Under the pieces are notes generated by a model. That model did no database searches. It saw only the letters and a program-made list of their open reading frames with translations, and was not told the origin of the DNA. 21,713 nucleotides of DNA from the NCBI GenBank assembly GCA_905205085.1, contig CAJLCG010000029.1:1-21713 (forward strand), written 5' to 3'. How positions within the stretch are numbered: the stretch's first letter is position 1; every line of letters starts with the position of its first letter. Source of the stretch: an uncultured Oscillospiraceae bacterium. Its GTDB lineage: Bacteria > Bacillota > Clostridia > Oscillospirales > Oscillospiraceae. Positions 1 through 8,551 of this stretch are shown piece by piece. The translations under genes and the position numbers were made by a program.

Positions 1-36
1 CCTTAAGGTGCGCCGCGTTTGCCGTTTCAAAACAGA

Positions 37-879
37 TTACAAAGAGAAGGTCAGCCCGCAGGTAAGGGGGATGAGAGCATCTCCCAGCTCCTCCCGAAGA
101 AGGACCATGGCGGCCTCACCGGTACAGTGGCCGGTGTACACCCGCCGTACGCCCTGCTCCTTGAGGGCCTGGGCCACCTGCCCGGGGTACTCGGGCGGAC
201 AGTTGAGGCCGGAGGGGGCGGTGAGGCTGAACATATGCAGGCCGCCCACCACCGTGGTTACCTCCCGGCCCAGAGCTTCCCGCACACCCTGGACAATGTT
301 GACGATGCCGCCGTGGGAGCAGGAGTTGAAGACCACCAGGCCGTCCTCCCCCTCCAGCACCAGGGAGTGCTCATGGACAAAGTCGTCGGGAACAAACTGG
401 TCGGGGCCCAGCTTGCGCAGCAGATTGGTCTCCCGGCTGGCAAAGGGGCCGCCGTGGACCGTCTCGGGTACCAGCCACATGCCGGGGACAGGTTGGCGTA
501 CGCCTTCCTCGCAGTCGAAGCGGTCCGGGTGTCCCTCCCAGATATCCCGGTGAATGCCGATAAACCGGGGAGAGCCAGTGGAGGTGGAGAAGTAGGGGCC
601 GCCCGCCTGGGGCCGGGCGTACACCTTGCAGGTGGAGTTCTCCTCCAAAAAGTAGCGCAGTCCGTCGGCGTGGTCATAGTGGCCGTGGGAGAGGACGGCC
701 AGGTCCACCTGCTTGAGGTCCACGCCCAGAACCTTGGCGTTTTGGGCAAAGGCCTGGGAACAGCCCGCGTCCAGCAGAATGTTGTGGTCCCGGTACTGGA
801 TGTACAGGGACAGGCCATGTTCCGGGGTGAGACCGCTATGCTGCGGGGCGGTGTTTTCTACCAAGACGGTTACCTTCAT
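37..879 (-). CDS. MBL-fold metallo-hydrolase (COG1237-like)
   Basis: A 280-residue protein of the metallo-beta-lactamase fold, most like the COG1237 group often labelled dihydropterin-ribofuranosyl-aminobenzene-phosphate synthase. The metal site is visible: SHGHYDHADG at residues 64-73 (H65, H67, D69, H70), a later SCSHGG, and YTGHCTGE near residue 248. It has no signal peptide, so it is probably cytoplasmic. The frame stays open upstream to 1077, but that part lies inside the MATE gene. I start at the ATG at 879 because AAAGGAG sits just before it. The ribosome site overlaps the end of the MATE gene (14 bases between frames), so it is the last gene of the nifS-MATE-MBL operon. The fold is certain; the substrate is unknown. 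Confidence 0.85.
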   Translation of the reverse strand: MKVTVLVENTAPQHSGLTPEHGLSLYIQYRDHNILLDAGCSQAFAQNAKVLGVDLKQVDLAVLSHGHYDHADGLRYFLEENSTCKVYARPQAGGPYFSTSTGSPRFIGIHRDIWEGHPDRFDCEEGVRQPVPGMWLVPETVHGGPFASRETNLLRKLGPDQFVPDDFVHEHSLVLEGEDGLVVFNSCSHGGIVNIVQGVREALGREVTTVVGGLHMFSLTAPSGLNCPPEYPGQVAQALKEQGVRRVYTGHCTGEAAMVLLREELGDALIPLTCGLTFSL

Positions 880-893
880 GGGAAACGCTCCTT

Positions 894-2282
894 TCATTCC
901 ATAGTCTGGGGTCGGGTCAGGTCGTGAATCCATTTTCCGGTGCGCAGGCGCAGCACTCCGGCGATGCACTTGGCCAGCTGTTCGGTGCTCATGGCCAGGT
1001 AGACCCACAAAATACTCAGCTGGAACACCAGTCCGGCCAGAGCAGCCAGGGGGATAGCGCACAGCCACAGGGGACACAGGTCGATCATGGTGGCTGTCTT
1101 AACGTCGCCGCCGCCCCGGAGGACGCCTACAATGTTGCAGTTGTTAAAGTCTCGCATGGGCATGATACAGGCCTGGACTGTCATCATAATGGTGGCGGCG
1201 GAGCAGGCCGCAGGGGAGAGATGGAACAGGGGGAAGAACCAGGCCGGGGCAGACAGATGGGTAAAGGCCAGCAGACCGGCTCCCAGGATGGTTCCGCCTG
1301 CTGCCGCCAGGGTGTTAAGGGCCAGTCCCACCTGATAGACGGTGTCAGAGCGGCCCGCGCCGATCTCCCGACCGATGATGATGGAGGCGGTGCCTGAGAT
1401 GCCGAAGGCCACCACCATGCACAGCTTCTCTACGTTGCCGGCAATGGTGTAGGCGGCCAGAATTTCCGTGCTGCCCGCCATGTGGCCCATGATGGTGGGG
1501 AAGATGGCGGTGCCCAGGCCCCACATGGTCTCGTTGCACACCACGGGGGAGCCGTAGCGGATAAACTGCTTGACGGTCCTCAGACCCGGGCGCAGCAGCA
1601 GGCCCAGGTCCAGGCGGAACACCCGGGAGCGTCGGGCATGGACCACCACAATAACGATCTCCACCACCCGGGCGATGAGGGTGGCGATGGCAGCGCCGGT
1701 GACTCCCAGGGCGGGGGCGCCCAGCTTGCCGAAGATGAGTACCCAGTTTAAAAAGGTGTTGGTGCCCATGGAGGCGGCCAGGATGTACATTCCGATGCCG
1801 GGGCGCTCCATGCTACGCCAGGCGGCCACATAGACCAGGGTGACGCCGTTGAGCACATAGGACAATCCGATGATCCGTCCGTAGTCGGCCGCCAGCAGGA
1901 TGACCTCCCGCTGGTTACCGAACAGGCTTAAAAAGGGAACGGGGATAAGCAGCAGCACCAGGGCGAAGGTGACCGACACCAGGTTGACCGCCCACAGGGC
2001 CACGCCAACCACCCGGTTGATGGCCTGCCGGTCCTGGCGGCCCCAGTACTGGCTGATGAGCACCGCCGAGCCGCTCTGTACGCCAAAGAAGAACAGCTGC
2101 ATGACAAACAGGGGGATGTTGGCCAGGGTGACGGCCGCCATAGGCACCTCACCCAGCATGCCTACCATGAAGGTGTCGGCCATGGCCAGGGTGCTGGTGA
2201 TCAGGTTTTGCAGAATGATGGGCACTGCCAGACCGCCCACCCGGCGGTAGAAGCCGGGGCCGCGGCGCAGGTAGGAAAACAT
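894..2282 (-). CDS. MATE family efflux transporter
   Basis: A 462-residue polytopic protein with about twelve hydrophobic segments in two halves, the usual length and layout of MATE exporters. These use a Na+ or H+ gradient to export drugs or cationic metabolites. The N-terminus (GGLAVPIILQNLITSTLAMADTFMVGMLG) is typical of the family, and MERPGIGMYILAASMGTNTFLNWVLIFG is the familiar mid-protein segment. The ATG at 2282 has AAGGAGG upstream. The gene follows the cysteine desulfurase with 28 bases between them and precedes the MBL gene, so the three are probably co-transcribed. The sequence does not reveal a substrate. It is not a recent duplicate of the second MATE in this window (6728-8059), which differs clearly. 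Confidence 0.93.
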   Translation of the reverse strand: MFSYLRRGPGFYRRVGGLAVPIILQNLITSTLAMADTFMVGMLGEVPMAAVTLANIPLFVMQLFFFGVQSGSAVLISQYWGRQDRQAINRVVGVALWAVNLVSVTFALVLLLIPVPFLSLFGNQREVILLAADYGRIIGLSYVLNGVTLVYVAAWRSMERPGIGMYILAASMGTNTFLNWVLIFGKLGAPALGVTGAAIATLIARVVEIVIVVVHARRSRVFRLDLGLLLRPGLRTVKQFIRYGSPVVCNETMWGLGTAIFPTIMGHMAGSTEILAAYTIAGNVEKLCMVVAFGISGTASIIIGREIGAGRSDTVYQVGLALNTLAAAGGTILGAGLLAFTHLSAPAWFFPLFHLSPAACSAATIMMTVQACIMPMRDFNNCNIVGVLRGGGDVKTATMIDLCPLWLCAIPLAALAGLVFQLSILWVYLAMSTEQLAKCIAGVLRLRTGKWIHDLTRPQTME

Positions 2283-2310
2283 GGGGGTAGAACCTCCTTG
2301 GATGTAGTGA

Positions 2311-3447
2311 TTAGGACAGGCTGGTGAATAACTGCTCCTGGGCGGCCTTCAGACCAGCCAGCAGGGCGTCAATGTCCTGGGGGGTGGTGTCGTAGGAGAA
2401 GCTGATGCGCAGCACGCCGTCCAGCTCCTTTTTGGGCAGCTTCAGGGCGGCGTACACGTGGCTGGGCTTGCCCTTGTGGCAGGCGGAGCCGGAGGAGACG
2501 CAGATGCCCCGGTCGCTGAGAAAGCGCACAATGACCTCGCTCTTGTAGCCGGGCAGGGTGATGGGCAAAATGTGGGGGGCCTGCCCCTGGAGAACTACCT
2601 TGGCTCCCGGCACCTCCTGGGGCAGGCGGCGGGCCAGCTCCTCCTTCAGGGCAGCCATGTGCTCCAGGTCAGCGGACAGGGTGGCCTTGCCCGCCTGGGC
2701 GGCGGTGGCAAAGGCGGCGATCTGCGCGGTGGCCTCGGTGCCCGAGCGCAGGCCCTCCTCCTGTCCGCCGCCCCGGATGAGGGGCGGGAAGCGCAGCCCC
2801 TTGCGGATGTACAGGGCGCCTACCCCCTTGGGGGCGTGGATCTTGTGGCCGCTGATGGTGAGCAGGTCCACCCCCAGAGCCTTAGGGGTGAAGGGGACCT
2901 TCAAAAAGCCCTGGACCGCGTCGCAGTGCAGGAGAGCCGGAGAGCCGGCCCCGCGGATGGCCTTGGCGGTCTCGGCCACCGGCTGGAGGGTGCCCAGCTC
3001 GTTGTTGACCAGCATCATGGACACCAGCACCGTGTCGGGGCGCAGGGCGGCCTTCACGTCCTCGATGGACACCTGGCCGTCGGCGTTGGGGGAGAGGTAG
3101 GTGACCTCGTAGCCCTCCCGTTCCAGCGCCCGGCAGGGCTCCAGCACGGCGGAGTGCTCGATGGCGGTGGTGATGATGTGCTTACCCTTGCGGCGGCCCA
3201 GCTCCACCGCACCCCGGATGGCCCAGTTGTCTCCCTCGCTGCCGCAGGAGGTAAAATAGAGCTCCTCCGGGGCGCAACCCAGCGCTTTTGCCACCTGGGC
3301 GCGGTGCTCCTTTACCCCAGCGGCGGCCTGGCTGCCCAGAGCGTAGCGGGAGGAGGGGTTGCCCCACCCTTCGGTCATGGCTTTCACCGCGGCGTCTACC
3401 GCCTCAGGCCGTACCGGCGTGGTGGCGGCGTTATCCAAATAGTGCAT
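2311..3447 (-). CDS. Cysteine desulfurase, NifS/IscS family
   Basis: A 378-residue PLP enzyme that takes sulfur from cysteine and passes it as a persulfide to Fe-S cluster, thiolation or cofactor pathways. Visible landmarks: N-terminal YLDNAATTP, IEHSAV (H98), SGHKIHAPKGVG with the PLP lysine K202, RSGTE near 235-239, and the catalytic cysteine C323 in SSGSACHKG. The frame could begin at a GTG at 3456, but GAGGTG is placed six bases before the ATG at 3447, giving MHYLDNAATT, the normal family start. It is the first gene of a leftward operon with a MATE exporter and an MBL hydrolase; no IscU or ThiI gene is adjacent, so its sulfur acceptor is unknown. Confidence 0.94.
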   Translation of the reverse strand: MHYLDNAATTPVRPEAVDAAVKAMTEGWGNPSSRYALGSQAAAGVKEHRAQVAKALGCAPEELYFTSCGSEGDNWAIRGAVELGRRKGKHIITTAIEHSAVLEPCRALEREGYEVTYLSPNADGQVSIEDVKAALRPDTVLVSMMLVNNELGTLQPVAETAKAIRGAGSPALLHCDAVQGFLKVPFTPKALGVDLLTISGHKIHAPKGVGALYIRKGLRFPPLIRGGGQEEGLRSGTEATAQIAAFATAAQAGKATLSADLEHMAALKEELARRLPQEVPGAKVVLQGQAPHILPITLPGYKSEVIVRFLSDRGICVSSGSACHKGKPSHVYAALKLPKKELDGVLRISFSYDTTPQDIDALLAGLKAAQEQLFTSLS

Positions 3448-3483
3448 GAAATTCACCTCGTAAGATATGGAAAAAGTAAGAAT

Positions 3484-3512
3484 ATTCTATGGCCTGGCGG
3501 GGGGAAAGTCAA
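3484..3512 (-). promoter_or_regulatory. Sigma-A promoter of the nifS-MATE-MBL operon
   Basis: On the minus strand TTGACT (3512-3507) and TAGAAT (3489-3484) are separated by exactly 17 bases, about 40 bases before the cysteine desulfurase start. No operator-like palindrome is seen. Confidence 0.75.
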
Positions 3513-3533
3513 GGTATTCCGGTGCGGCTCCCC

Positions 3534-3563
3534 TTGCAAAGAAAAGCCGGATTGTATTATAAT
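3534..3563 (+). promoter_or_regulatory. Sigma-A promoter of the DUF6056-thiN-NYN run
   Basis: TTGCAA (3534-3539) and a perfect TATAAT (3558-3563) are 18 bases apart. Transcription should begin near 3570, which argues against the upstream TTG at 3575 as translation start. The -35 boxes of this and the divergent nifS promoter lie about 22 bases apart, so the two polymerases could interfere. Confidence 0.75.
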
Positions 3564-3631
3564 AAAAGCCGGATTTGGAAACGAAAACTGGTTGGGATCT
3601 GGGAACTCCCGGGTCGGGAGGAGGAGCCCCC

Positions 3632-5161
3632 TTGTCACGTGGAAAAAACGCAGCCCGGTGGGCCGTTTTGCTGATTTTTTTGGCCGCCTGCCTGTATATC
3701 GCCTGGAAGGTTCCCTACACCCATGATGACTGGGACTGGGGCCTGCCCGTGGGGGTGGAGCGGCTGGTGACCGCTGGGCTCAACAGCCGTTATGCCGGCA
3801 CCGCCCTGGTGCTGGCCATGACCCGCTCACAGCTCTTCAAAACGCTGGTGATGGGCGGGGGTATGTTCCTCATCCCCTGGCTGGCGGCCTGTTTGGCCAC
3901 AGAAAAGTGGGGGGAGCGGGCGGTATGGACCGCGGCAGGGGGTGCAGCCCTGTTCTCCATGCCCATGGTGTCCTGGCAGCAGACCTTCGGCTGGGTGTCC
4001 GCCTTTGCCAATTTTGTGGCGGGGGCGGCCGTGATGCTGGGGGTACTTCTGCTGTGGAAGAAGACCTTTTCCAAAAAATCCGGGCATCCAATTCCACTGG
4101 CCGGGGCGCTGTTTGTGTTGTGCCTGGCCGGACAGCTCTTTGCGGAAAATCAAACCCTGGCCCTGACGGGGGCCGGAGTGGTCACCGGGGTCTATGCCCT
4201 GGCCTCCCGGCGGGGACGGCTGCCCGCTCTGGCGGGGATGGCAGGCTGCCTGCTGGGCGCGCTGCTCATGTTCGGCAACCCCCTGTACGGCCAGCTGGCG
4301 GCCAGCGGCACCGCAGTGGAGGGCGTGCGCAGCCTGGTGTTTGAGCCGGGACAGGGACTAGCCTCCATAGCCGCCACCGTGGTGGAGCGGCTGTTTACCG
4401 TGGTGCTGCCGGGCCTGTTTGAGTACTACCCCGGTGTGTGCCTTCTGGTGTCGGTGGTCTGCCTGTGGCGGCTGCATCGGGGCGGCGCCCGGTGGTATTG
4501 GCAGGCCCTGGTGGGCCTGTGGTCCGCCATCTACTGTGCCCAGTGCTGGGTGGTGATGGAGCAGCTGCGCCAGCTGGATAGCTGGCAGTGTCCCTGGCAG
4601 CCTGTGCGGGTGGCCGGCGCGGTGATTCAGCTGATTCTCCTTCTGGCCGTGGTAGTCTGGGAGGGGGGAGAGAAGCGAAACGCCCGATTGCTGCTGCTCT
4701 TGGCGGCGGTGGGGATGCTGGCCCCCTTTGTTGTGGTGAAGGACTACGGCGCCCGGTGCGTCTTCCCCTCGGCGGCGGCCCTGCTGGTGCTGGGTCTGTC
4801 TCTGGGGAAGGGAATGGAGGTCAAACGTTGGTTCCAGGGCCTTGCCCTCCTCACTCTGGCACTCAGCGTGGGATTCCACCTCCGGGCTTACCGGCTGATC
4901 GGCCAGGCGGAGTGGATTCGCCAGGCCCAGATGACCCAGGCGGTGGCGGAGGGAGCCTCCAGCGTGACGCTGCCCACCGAGGGGTGGGACCTGTGCTACT
5001 CCTGGTGCCGCAACCCCCAATCCCAGGTGCGGGCAGACTATTTCCGGGCTTTCTACGGCCTGCCGGAGGATATGGAGCTTATTTTCCTGCCCCCCGGCTC
5101 GGCGGAACAGTGGCCCCAGATCTCAGAACAGATGCTCCAGGCCGCCCAGCGTTTTTCCTGA
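3632..5161 (+). CDS. Polytopic membrane protein, DUF6056/GT-C-like
   Basis: A 509-residue membrane protein with about twelve hydrophobic segments. Near the N-terminus, after the first membrane helix, it carries YTHDDWDWG, the acidic outside-loop motif of DUF6056 and related GT-C-type proteins, which use lipid-linked sugars as donors in cell-surface glycosylation. The last 80 residues are soluble. The frame is open from a TTG at 3575, but that lies at the predicted transcription start; the TTG at 3632 is preceded by GGAGGAGG at good spacing and gives MSRGKNAARW. Two TTG options and no ATG make the start somewhat uncertain. It is followed 50 bases later by thiamine pyrophosphokinase with no terminator between. 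The family call is by motif; enzymatic activity is inference. Confidence 0.7.
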   Translation: MSRGKNAARWAVLLIFLAACLYIAWKVPYTHDDWDWGLPVGVERLVTAGLNSRYAGTALVLAMTRSQLFKTLVMGGGMFLIPWLAACLATEKWGERAVWTAAGGAALFSMPMVSWQQTFGWVSAFANFVAGAAVMLGVLLLWKKTFSKKSGHPIPLAGALFVLCLAGQLFAENQTLALTGAGVVTGVYALASRRGRLPALAGMAGCLLGALLMFGNPLYGQLAASGTAVEGVRSLVFEPGQGLASIAATVVERLFTVVLPGLFEYYPGVCLLVSVVCLWRLHRGGARWYWQALVGLWSAIYCAQCWVVMEQLRQLDSWQCPWQPVRVAGAVIQLILLLAVVVWEGGEKRNARLLLLLAAVGMLAPFVVVKDYGARCVFPSAAALLVLGLSLGKGMEVKRWFQGLALLTLALSVGFHLRAYRLIGQAEWIRQAQMTQAVAEGASSVTLPTEGWDLCYSWCRNPQSQVRADYFRAFYGLPEDMELIFLPPGSAEQWPQISEQMLQAAQRFS

Positions 5162-5211
5162 GCGGGCGGGAGTTTTATATGATAAGCAGCCTATGAAAGA
5201 AGGGATTCTCT

Positions 5212-5904
5212 GTGACAATCAAGTCCGGTTTATGTTATGTTGTGGGGGCCATGCCCCTGTCCTGGTCTCTGTGCCCCCGGAAGGGAGCCGGTGACTTCCT
5301 GATCGCCGCCGACAAGGGCTATGAGGCCCTGGAGGCCTACGGTGCGCCCCCCGATCTGGTGGTGGGTGACTTTGACTCCCTGGGCCGCCGGCCCAACCAC
5401 CCCAATGTGATCCAGCTGCCGGTGATGAAGGACGACACCGATATGGTGTATGCCCTTCGGGAGGGGCTGGAGCGGGGCTACCGCCGGTTCGTGCTGCTGG
5501 GCGGCGTGGGCGGACGGCTGGAGCACACGCTGGCCAACCTCCAGTCGCTGGCCTGGCTGACCACACAGGGAGCCCGCGGCGTGCTGGCAGGCGAGGGCAC
5601 CGTGGCCACCGCCCTGCACAACGAGTCCATGACCTTCCCCCAGGGGCTGGAGGGCTTCCTGTCCGTGTTCTGCTCCAGCGGTGTGGCCAAGGGGGTTCGG
5701 CTGGAGAATTTAAAGTATGAGCTCAATGACCACACCATGTCCGCCGACTTCCCTTTGGGAGTGAGCAACGAGTTTGTGGACGCCCCGGCCAAGATCACGG
5801 TGGGCGATGGCACCCTGCTGGCCCTGTGGCGGGAGCAGGGGGATTTCTACCGCCTGCTGCCCAAGCTGTGGGACCGGGAGGAGGCGGAGTATGCCGGAAA
5901 GTGA
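5212..5904 (+). CDS. thiN: Thiamine pyrophosphokinase
   Basis: A 230-residue enzyme that transfers pyrophosphate from ATP to thiamine, making the cofactor thiamine diphosphate in the cytoplasm. Signature motifs appear in order: IAADKG (31-36), VVGDFDS (50-56), KDDTDM (73-78) and GGVGGRLEHTLANL (97-110). The C-terminal beta domain (LKYELNDHTMSADFPLGVSNEF) matches the thiamine-binding part. Start is a GTG at 5212 with AAGAAGG about eight bases before it. Its last 14 bases overlap the NYN-LOTUS gene, so the two are translationally linked. In many Firmicutes thiN follows rsgA and rpe; here the partners differ. Confidence 0.93.
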   Translation: MTIKSGLCYVVGAMPLSWSLCPRKGAGDFLIAADKGYEALEAYGAPPDLVVGDFDSLGRRPNHPNVIQLPVMKDDTDMVYALREGLERGYRRFVLLGGVGGRLEHTLANLQSLAWLTTQGARGVLAGEGTVATALHNESMTFPQGLEGFLSVFCSSGVAKGVRLENLKYELNDHTMSADFPLGVSNEFVDAPAKITVGDGTLLALWREQGDFYRLLPKLWDREEAEYAGK

Positions 5905-6679
5905 GAAGGACCTGCGCCTGGCGGTACTCATCGACGCGGACAACGCATCCCGCACCGCCATGAAGGACGTGATGGCTGAGGTGGCGGTGTACGGCACCCC
6001 CACCATCAAGCGCATCTACGGCGACTGGACCAGCCCAAACATGAACAGCTGGAAGTCCATTCTGCTGGAGACCGCCATCACCCCCATCCAGCAGTACAGC
6101 TACACCACCGGCAAAAATTCCACCGACTCCGCCATGATCATCGACGCCATGGACATTCTCTACTCCGGCAACTGCGACGGCTTTGTGCTGGTGAGCAGCG
6201 ACAGCGACTTTACCCGCCTGGCCACCCGGCTGCGGGAGGCGGGGATGAAGGTGTACGGCATGGGGGAGAAGAAAACCCCCAAGCCCTTTATCGTGGCCTG
6301 CGATAAGTTTGTGTATATCGAGGTCATCCGGGCCGCCGCCAAGCAGGCCGCCGAGGCCGCCAAACGCAAGGAGGAAGCCCAGGCCAAAAAGTCCGCCAAG
6401 AAGGAGAACAAGAAGGCCCAGGCTGCCAGCAGCCCCGCCCCGGAGGAGATCGTGGAGCTGATCGCCGAGTCGGTGGAGGACCTGTGCGAGGAGGACGGGC
6501 TGGCCCACATGGGCAAGCTGGGCAATCTCCTGCTGAAAAAGCAGCCCGACTTTGACCCTCGTAACTACGGCTTCTCCAAGCTGTCCAAGCTCATCCGTGC
6601 CCTGGACCGATTCCAGATCGTCCCCCAGGGGGAGGAGAATGTAGAGTATTACGTGCGGGATAACTGCGCAGATAAATAA
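5891..6679 (+). CDS. NYN domain protein with C-terminal LOTUS domain
   Basis: A 262-residue protein with an N-terminal NYN (PIN-like, LabA/Limkain type) nuclease domain and a C-terminal LOTUS (OST-HTH) domain. NYN acidic residues are seen in VLIDADNAS (D15, D17), STDSAMIIDAMD (D79) and LVSSDSDF (D104, D106). Residues 148-183 form an Ala/Lys/Glu-rich charged linker, probably helical. The LOTUS part spans about 184-258 (LAHMGKLGNLLLKKQPDFDPRNYGFSKLSKLI). The family architecture implies RNA binding and possibly RNA cleavage. The frame is open upstream inside thiN, but the ATG at 5891 has GGAGGAGG just before it and overlaps thiN by 14 bases. The RNA target is unknown. Confidence 0.88.
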   Translation: MPESEKDLRLAVLIDADNASRTAMKDVMAEVAVYGTPTIKRIYGDWTSPNMNSWKSILLETAITPIQQYSYTTGKNSTDSAMIIDAMDILYSGNCDGFVLVSSDSDFTRLATRLREAGMKVYGMGEKKTPKPFIVACDKFVYIEVIRAAAKQAAEAAKRKEEAQAKKSAKKENKKAQAASSPAPEEIVELIAESVEDLCEEDGLAHMGKLGNLLLKKQPDFDPRNYGFSKLSKLIRALDRFQIVPQGEENVEYYVRDNCADK

Positions 6680-6694
6680 CAAATTGGATTTGAA

Positions 6695-6729
6695 AACAGC
6701 GCGTTCCAGAGAGGAACGCGCTGTTTTTT
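6695..6729. terminator. Bidirectional intrinsic terminator
   Basis: A perfect 13-bp stem (AACAGCGCGTTCC and its complement) with loop AGAGA, preceded by A residues and followed by a T run. It ends the rightward NYN-LOTUS transcript and the leftward MATE transcript; the MATE stop codon (6728-6730) lies in the T run. Confidence 0.92.
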
Positions 6730-8059
6730 ATGCGTAATGGTAGCGTTTGCGCTGGGAGATCAGGAAGGCCAGAGAGACCAAAACAGCCAGCCCCTCGGCG
6801 GCGGCCACCGCCCACCAGATGCCGTCGATGCCCCAGAGCAGAGGCAGAAGCAGGACCATCCCGCCCCGCAGCAGCAGGGTGCGGGCAAAGGAGATGAGGG
6901 CGGAGATGAGGCCGTTACACAGGGCGGTAAAGAAAGCGGAGGCGTAGATGTTTACGCCGCAGAACAGGTAGTTCAGGGCAAACAGACGAAAGCCGTGGAC
7001 CGTCATCTCCAGCAGGTCCGGGTCATAACCCACAAAGGCGGAGGAGAGGGGATGGCTGAGCAGCTCCGAGGCGGTGACCATCACCAGGGCGGTCACGCCG
7101 ATAATGACGGCGCTTTTTCGAAAGACGCTTTTCAGTTCGCTGCGGTTGTCCGCCCCGTAGTGGAAGCTGACAATGGGAGCGCTGCCCACGGAGAAGCCCA
7201 GGAAGGCGGCGATAAAGACAAAGTCCACGTACATCATCACGGAATAGGCGGCCACGCCTGTCTCTCCAATGAGCCGCATCAGCTGGAGATTGTAGAGGAT
7301 GCTGACGATGGAGGAGGAGATGTTGCTCATCAGCTCCGAGGAGCCGTTGGCACAGGCCTGGAGCAGCTGCCTGCCATACAGCTTGGTCTTGCCCAGCCGC
7401 AGGCCGGAGCGCTCTCCGGTGAGAAAGTAGATCAGGGGAATGATGCCGCCCACGCAGTAGCCCGCCACCGTGGCCAGGGCGGCTCCGGCAATGCCCAGAT
7501 CCATCAGCGCGATAAACACATAGTCCAGCCCCATGTTGGTCACGCCCGCGGCCACCGAGAAGAACAGGCCCAGCTGGGGCCGCTCGGCTACCACAAAGAA
7601 GCTTTGAAAGAGAACCTGGAGCATAAACACCACGCTGCCCGCCAGCATGATTCGGCCGTAGGCTACGCAGTCGTCAATGAGCAGGTCGCTGGCTCCGGCC
7701 AGCCGGGCGATGGGCTCGGTGAGGGCCACGCTGATCACCGACAGCACCCCGCCTACCACCAGCACCGTGTAGATGAGCATGGAGAAGTACTCCTGGGCTA
7801 ATTCCTTGCGGCCCTCGCCAAGAGTGCGTGCCACAATGGCGCTGCCGCCGGTCCCCAGCATAAAGCCAAAGGCGCCGATGATCATGGTGACCGGGAAGAT
7901 GATGTTGACAGCGGACAGGGCCAGGTCGCCCACTAAGTTGGACACAAACAGGCCGTCCACCACGCTGTAAATGGAGGCCACCACCATCATGACCACCGAG
8001 GGCAGGGTAAAGCGCAATAATCGGTTGTAGGTGAAGTGGTCGGATAACTTGATTTTCAT
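6728..8059 (-). CDS. MATE family efflux transporter (second copy)
   Basis: A 443-residue transporter with twelve predicted membrane segments, starting MKIKLSDHFTYNRLLRFTLPSVVMMVVASIYSVVDGLFVSN, the usual opening of the MepA-like branch of MATE exporters. GAFGFMLGTGGSAIVARTLGEG is also typical of that branch. AAGGAG lies five to six bases before the ATG at 8059 and is fused to the TAA stop of the marR gene, so the regulator and transporter form a tight two-gene operon. By analogy with mepRA-type systems, the MarR protein probably represses both genes and is released by a transported compound. The substrate is not deducible. Confidence 0.93.
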   Translation of the reverse strand: MKIKLSDHFTYNRLLRFTLPSVVMMVVASIYSVVDGLFVSNLVGDLALSAVNIIFPVTMIIGAFGFMLGTGGSAIVARTLGEGRKELAQEYFSMLIYTVLVVGGVLSVISVALTEPIARLAGASDLLIDDCVAYGRIMLAGSVVFMLQVLFQSFFVVAERPQLGLFFSVAAGVTNMGLDYVFIALMDLGIAGAALATVAGYCVGGIIPLIYFLTGERSGLRLGKTKLYGRQLLQACANGSSELMSNISSSIVSILYNLQLMRLIGETGVAAYSVMMYVDFVFIAAFLGFSVGSAPIVSFHYGADNRSELKSVFRKSAVIIGVTALVMVTASELLSHPLSSAFVGYDPDLLEMTVHGFRLFALNYLFCGVNIYASAFFTALCNGLISALISFARTLLLRGGMVLLLPLLWGIDGIWWAVAAAEGLAVLVSLAFLISQRKRYHYA

Positions 8060-8068
8060 AAAAACTCC

Positions 8069-8536
8069 TTAGGGTGATTTGGGTTGCTCAAGAATCAGGT
8101 TGGATTCCTGGCGCAGGGCGTTCAGCAGGGCCTCATCCAGTTCCAGCAGGGCCTGGCGCTGCTGGGGGGAGAGGCGGAGAAAGGCTCGTTCCTCCATGGC
8201 AAACACCGGGTCAGCCACCTGGCAGAGTAGCTGCTCCCCCTGGGGGGTGACCCGCACCAGCTTATTTTTCCGATTGTTGGGGAGGTTCTCCAGCTGGAGA
8301 AAGCCCCCCTGTTCCAGCTGCTTGAGGGCGGAGTGGATGGTCTGCTTGCTGAGAAACAGCTCCCCGCACAGCTGGCTCTGGCTGACGCTGCCCCCCATTT
8401 CCCGCAGGGTATATAAAATCCAAAAGGCAGTATCGGACAGTCCGAAGTGCCGGGCCAGGCGGTGATAGATCTCGTTGTTTTCTTTGTATAAGCCGTTGTA
8501 GCGGCGGATAAACTCCTGAAAGGTAAGCTCGGACAT
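8069..8536 (-). CDS. MarR family transcriptional regulator
   Basis: A 155-residue winged-helix protein, normal for MarR regulators. DTAFWILYTLREMGGSVSQSQLCGELFLSKQTIHSALKQLEQGGFLQLE forms the helix-turn-helix, and NNRKNKLVRVTPQGEQLL the wing and following helix. MarR proteins act as dimers on short palindromes and often lose DNA binding when a small molecule binds. The ATG at 8536 has GGGGAG before it. The stop codon overlaps the ribosome site of the MATE gene. Two copies of a matching palindrome in its own promoter (8552-8567 and 8588-8603) strongly suggest it represses itself and the MATE exporter. Confidence 0.92.
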   Translation of the reverse strand: MSELTFQEFIRRYNGLYKENNEIYHRLARHFGLSDTAFWILYTLREMGGSVSQSQLCGELFLSKQTIHSALKQLEQGGFLQLENLPNNRKNKLVRVTPQGEQLLCQVADPVFAMEERAFLRLSPQQRQALLELDEALLNALRQESNLILEQPKSP

Positions 8537-8551
8537 AAACTCCCCCCAAAT

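Noticed and set aside
2458..3726. A 422-codon open frame on the plus strand opposite the cysteine desulfurase
   Set aside because: Gly/Val/His-rich shadow of GC-rich coding on the other strand; no ribosome site and no recognisable motif, while the minus-strand frame has every NifS landmark.
5795..6682. Long minus-strand frame over the NYN-LOTUS gene
   Set aside because: Low-complexity Leu/Gly/His composition, a mirror of the real gene; no start signal.
6737..7801. 354-codon plus-strand frame opposite the second MATE gene
   Set aside because: Gln/His/Gly-rich shadow with no family features; the MATE frame is certain.
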